Shown here: piece by piece, positions 60,491-64,000 of the stretch
How positions within the stretch are numbered: the stretch's first letter is position 1
How the letters are laid out: every line of letters starts with the position of its first letter
Origin: Gymnorhina tibicen
Taxonomy: Eukaryota > Chordata > Aves > Passeriformes > Artamidae
Length of the DNA: 64,000 bases
Assembly (NCBI GenBank): GCA_013399875.1
Contig: VXAZ01007505.1
Location: 600-64,599, forward strand
Direction: 5' to 3'
Translations under genes and position numbers: made by a program
Notes under the pieces: model-generated
What the model was told of the DNA's origin: nothing
The model's input: the letters and a program-made list of their open reading frames with translations, nothing else
Databases searched by the model: none

Positions 60491-63400
60491 AGTAACTTTA
60501 AAAGTACATGAAAAATGTCTCACCAAAAAAAAAAAAGAAGAAAGTTTTCAACAATCCTTCCCATCCTTCCTATAGGAAACTCCAAGAAAACTTCTTAAAA
60601 TTCTCACGTTCTCTACTGTGCTGATTATTACTTACTTAATAAAGATTAATACTTTATTGCCTGCAGGCAAGCTATAGAATGAATAGTGCAACAGGCATTT
60701 TTAATAGAAAATTGTAGTAAGAATGCTTAAGATTTTATCATCATAAGAGACCTAAACAGGATTCCTCATATCTGAGTATCAGAAAGGACAGGCAGGCTGA
60801 CAGATGATTGTCCTGATTAAAGCAGTGATGCCAGTGTGGTGTATTGTTTGCACACAGACTGTTTCCTTTGAATAAGCTTTTCCTGACCTTTACAGCAGGC
60901 AAGAGCAATGCTTGCTTGAGGACAGCACACTTAATGTGAGCAATTCAAGGAAGCTGTAAAAGTCCATGGATCCAGACCCTAAGGCTTGGAAAAACCTCTG
61001 GTGTTCTACTGTTGCCTTACAGAAAAGCCCTAATCATTCACCTCAACAAGGACACGGGTTTGAGCGACCCCAGGATAACAGTGCCCCATGGTGCTCTTTA
61101 ACCAGCCCACACACAGTGTGTGTGGTCACCTTGTCCTGTCCTGTGATGGCAAGATCTGCCAAAACACAGAAGCACAGCAGAGACAAAGAAGATACGTGTG
61201 CAGGTGGGAATCAGCCGGTGCACGTGGAATACCTACCTTCGCACTGGACCTCTGTTTTCTGCTAAATGCTTTAGCCATGCAATTATTCATGAGACTTCCC
61301 AATTCCTCACCCAGGGACACAGAAAGTATGAACCTTGCTTGTAACCAAATACTCCTTTTCCCTACTAACCTTGTGCCAAGCACCAGTAGGAAGCACGGGA
61401 CTACTGGTAGGTATTTTCTGATAAAAACACATTACAGGCAACATATTGATCACCTCTATACATCAGTTTGTGTGCATTACCTTTTCTATGTAATCAGCAA
61501 TGACAGATGTTCATTCTATAAAGCTGCACTTACAATATTACTAAAAAGTCTACTGTCCATTGATTACATAACAGAATAAAATTACATGGTGTATTGGGGT
61601 TTGTTGTATGCATCCAGAGGAACAGTCTTCTCTCTTACATCAGCATTTGTGAACTGGAAGCCTCCACTGTTGTGATAAAAATTAAACAGAGAAGTGGTTG
61701 TGCCATGCAACACGACTCCCTAATTTACCCTAATTTACTCTGTTTTGGATTGGATACTCCAAAACTAGTATCATGGCATTTGTTTAAGATAAGAAAGAAA
61801 AAGAAAAGGGGCTTTAAAGAAGTAAGGACTTTAACTTTCAAACCCAGCAAAGGTGATACAAAATTATACCAAGTAAGTGAAAAGTGGAAGAGATTTTTGT
61901 TACTGCAGATCTTGGAATCTCGTTTATGGAAATCTGATAATTGCATTGATAATTGTAGGTAAGTGTTATATGAATGATGACTTGCCAAGTACACTGAACT
62001 GCTGTCAATATGCACATTACATGGATCCCATATGTGAAATACTTAATACCCTCAGCTCCTAATACAACGAATGGAAACAGAGAATTAGTAGAAATATGTT
62101 CAAATCTTTTAAGATCAAGTATAAAATTTGGCAATGTTTAATCTTATCTTGTTCTCCCGCTGCTCCCTGAAATGAAAAGTTTAAAAATCTACTTTTTAAA
62201 AAATTCATTTGACATGGTATTTTGACACTTTACCACCAATCTAGCCTGCATGCTATTTGGATATACTAGTGTTGAAACATATCTGATGTCCAGCATATAA
62301 TAATTTTTTATGGGGTAACTGGAAAGTACATTGAATTTTCCTTGAGAGACTTGCTCAAGGCATGGATCGTATTTTCCTCTAGTTATGGTGAAGGTACAGC
62401 TAAAATTAAATTTTGTGTTTTATTTTAAGGTTAAAAAACACATTAGAAGTAAATCATTAATTCAAAGCAGCTCTGATAATTGCTATTAATAGCAAAGTAA
62501 CTTTTATATAGCAGAGATTATATACCTGAGTTCCTGAAATAAACTTGGTGTGGAAAAAAAATAGCACTTGTGCTAGTACTGTTGGTGAAGTACATTCCAA
62601 GGATCAGTAGGCTGAGTTCTTCCTTAGGATCAGAGTTGCTGCAGGTGGAGACATCTGTTCAACTATGCAAGCTGATAGGAATCCCACCCGGATGCCTCTC
62701 TGCTCTGCCCAGGCTGCATCCCTCAGTCTTGCTGATAGAGCAGAAGCAGTTTATCCAATATTTCCTCTTGGACCAAGGGTTTGTGACGGGGCCAATAATA
62801 CGTGGTGTTTCATAATCTATAAATTTTCCCTGAAGGGACCTGCAACTGGAAGTGAGTTCTGTTATGAAATGTTGACACATTCCCTTCCCAGAATGAATGG
62901 AAAGACTAAATGGGAATTCTCTTTCTCCGAGTTCATCTTTTCCCATTTAATCTGGACTTGCACCACATCCATGCTACACAGCCCTGGGAGTCTGTAAAAC
63001 TATGACTTCTGTTTCATCTGATTCAATTTAAAATAAAGATAACTTTCAGTTTTATATAAAAATAGTTTCAATTGGAATTTGATAACTTTTCTTACACTGA
63101 AAGCCTGCTTTTCCTATTAACAGTTCTGTTGAACTTAGTGGACTTGAATTTATGGTGTAAGAAATCACTCAACATGACAAAGCATTGCAATATCAGACTT
63201 TACCATAGGAAACATTTTTGTTCTGTATTTACAAGGATCCCACCCAGTAGGCATCTTGTCCATGGGAGGAGCTCTTAAGCATACCACCAGACAATAAACT
63301 ACCAATAAGAAGTAGTTACAACATCAAAGGTACACAAGTATAACACCAGCAGAACACTATGGTGGCATCATAGGACTTCTAGTTTCCCCGAAGGTAAACA

Positions 63401-64000
63401 AATGCAGGTGCTTTAGCAGCTATAGTACCTCTCTGTAAATCATGGTGTGAAAGTCTCATTCAGGTCTCTAAGGAAAATACACTTGGGAACACTAAACCAA
63501 TACGTTTTTAAGCAACTTTTGCTACCCATATTTTTGTAGTAGAGATCCTAATGACCTGATCTCACTTGCTGCGCCAGTGCTGCCACTCATTCTTCTAGCC
63601 AGGGATACTTTAGATAGTCATGAACTAAGGACCACAAAAAGGCTCAGTTTCCTTGAAAAGCCATGAAGAAGCCCTGCATTGTTCTTCCCTCTATTACAGA
63701 GTGTTGGGAAATAGTCACTTCAGAATTTCAAGTGTAAACCCCAGCAAAAAAAATCACAGAAATTCGAGATGATCACTTTAATTTAAAATCATCATGCATC
63801 TGCCAGGGAGGAGATGTAACACTTAAGGTATTACCAAACCAAAACAGTAGGGAAAGAGGAAAATTCATGCTTCAAGCAAACTGCTTTTCCTTGCAACCAG
63901 TGTTGCAAAGTGCTGCCTAAATAGGTATCTCATATTACCCACATGTCCTTCAGATGCACAGTTTGGCAGGCAGTTTCTTGCTGTCACTAAGCACCAGTTT
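60491..64000. other. Non-coding DNA, no feature recognised
   Basis: AT-rich sequence with no exon that I can place. The longest frame (61088-61579 plus, 163 codons) is Cys/Leu-rich with no motif and is within chance expectation. An A run at 60524-60536 follows the CR1 remnant. Confidence 0.55.

Noticed and set aside
61088..61579. 163-codon plus-strand frame
   Set aside because: No motif, Cys/Leu-rich, and long frames of this size are expected by chance in 64 kb over six frames.

Overview
This window is vertebrate nuclear DNA, almost certainly from a bird and probably a songbird. The genes are split into short exons with GT/AG boundaries. The dispersed repeats are CR1 LINEs, and one element at 22721-22840 is a tRNA-Ile-derived SINE with a CR1-type tail, the structure of TguSINE1 known from passerines. 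There are no operons, phage, CRISPR arrays or other prokaryotic features.

Two complete or nearly complete protein genes lie head-to-tail on the minus strand. SELENOO (selenoprotein O, a mitochondrial pseudokinase-fold protein AMPylase) has nine coding exons from 15652 down to 4486, ending in an in-frame TGA (selenocysteine) two codons before the TAA stop. TRABD (TraB-domain protein) has nine coding exons from 39519 down to 21592 and gives a 373-residue product. The pair also sits in tandem in human 22q13.33, so this is a conserved block. I mapped exon borders by matching exon translations to remembered family sequence and then reading splice sites base by base.

Layout: 1-848, flank with a GTTT simple repeat; about 849-4485, candidate long SELENOO 3'UTR containing an antisense CR1; 4486-15652, SELENOO; 15150-15860, its CpG-island promoter, with a one-base N where the start codon should lie; 15860-21591, spacer and TRABD 3'UTR; 21592-39558, TRABD coding exons in large introns; 39559-50500, first TRABD intron, with a CR1 at about 42.2-42.96 kb; 50500-51700, TRABD CpG-island promoter with two convergent ZNF143-like sites; 51.8-54.5 kb, mostly unique DNA; 54.5-55.0 kb, a second small CpG island flanked by two divergent coding-like segments that I cannot name; 55-64 kb, mostly non-coding DNA with a degraded antisense CR1 reverse-transcriptase remnant at 59.3-60.5 kb.

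The two genes do not form an obvious pathway. Both products are linked to mitochondria: SELENOO by established work, TRABD by its C-terminal membrane anchor and family data. I see no new multi-gene system here. The points most worth a second look are the unnamed locus at 54.5-54.9 kb, the missing SELENOO N-terminus behind an N, the SECIS element I could not place, and the convergent ZNF143-like sites.
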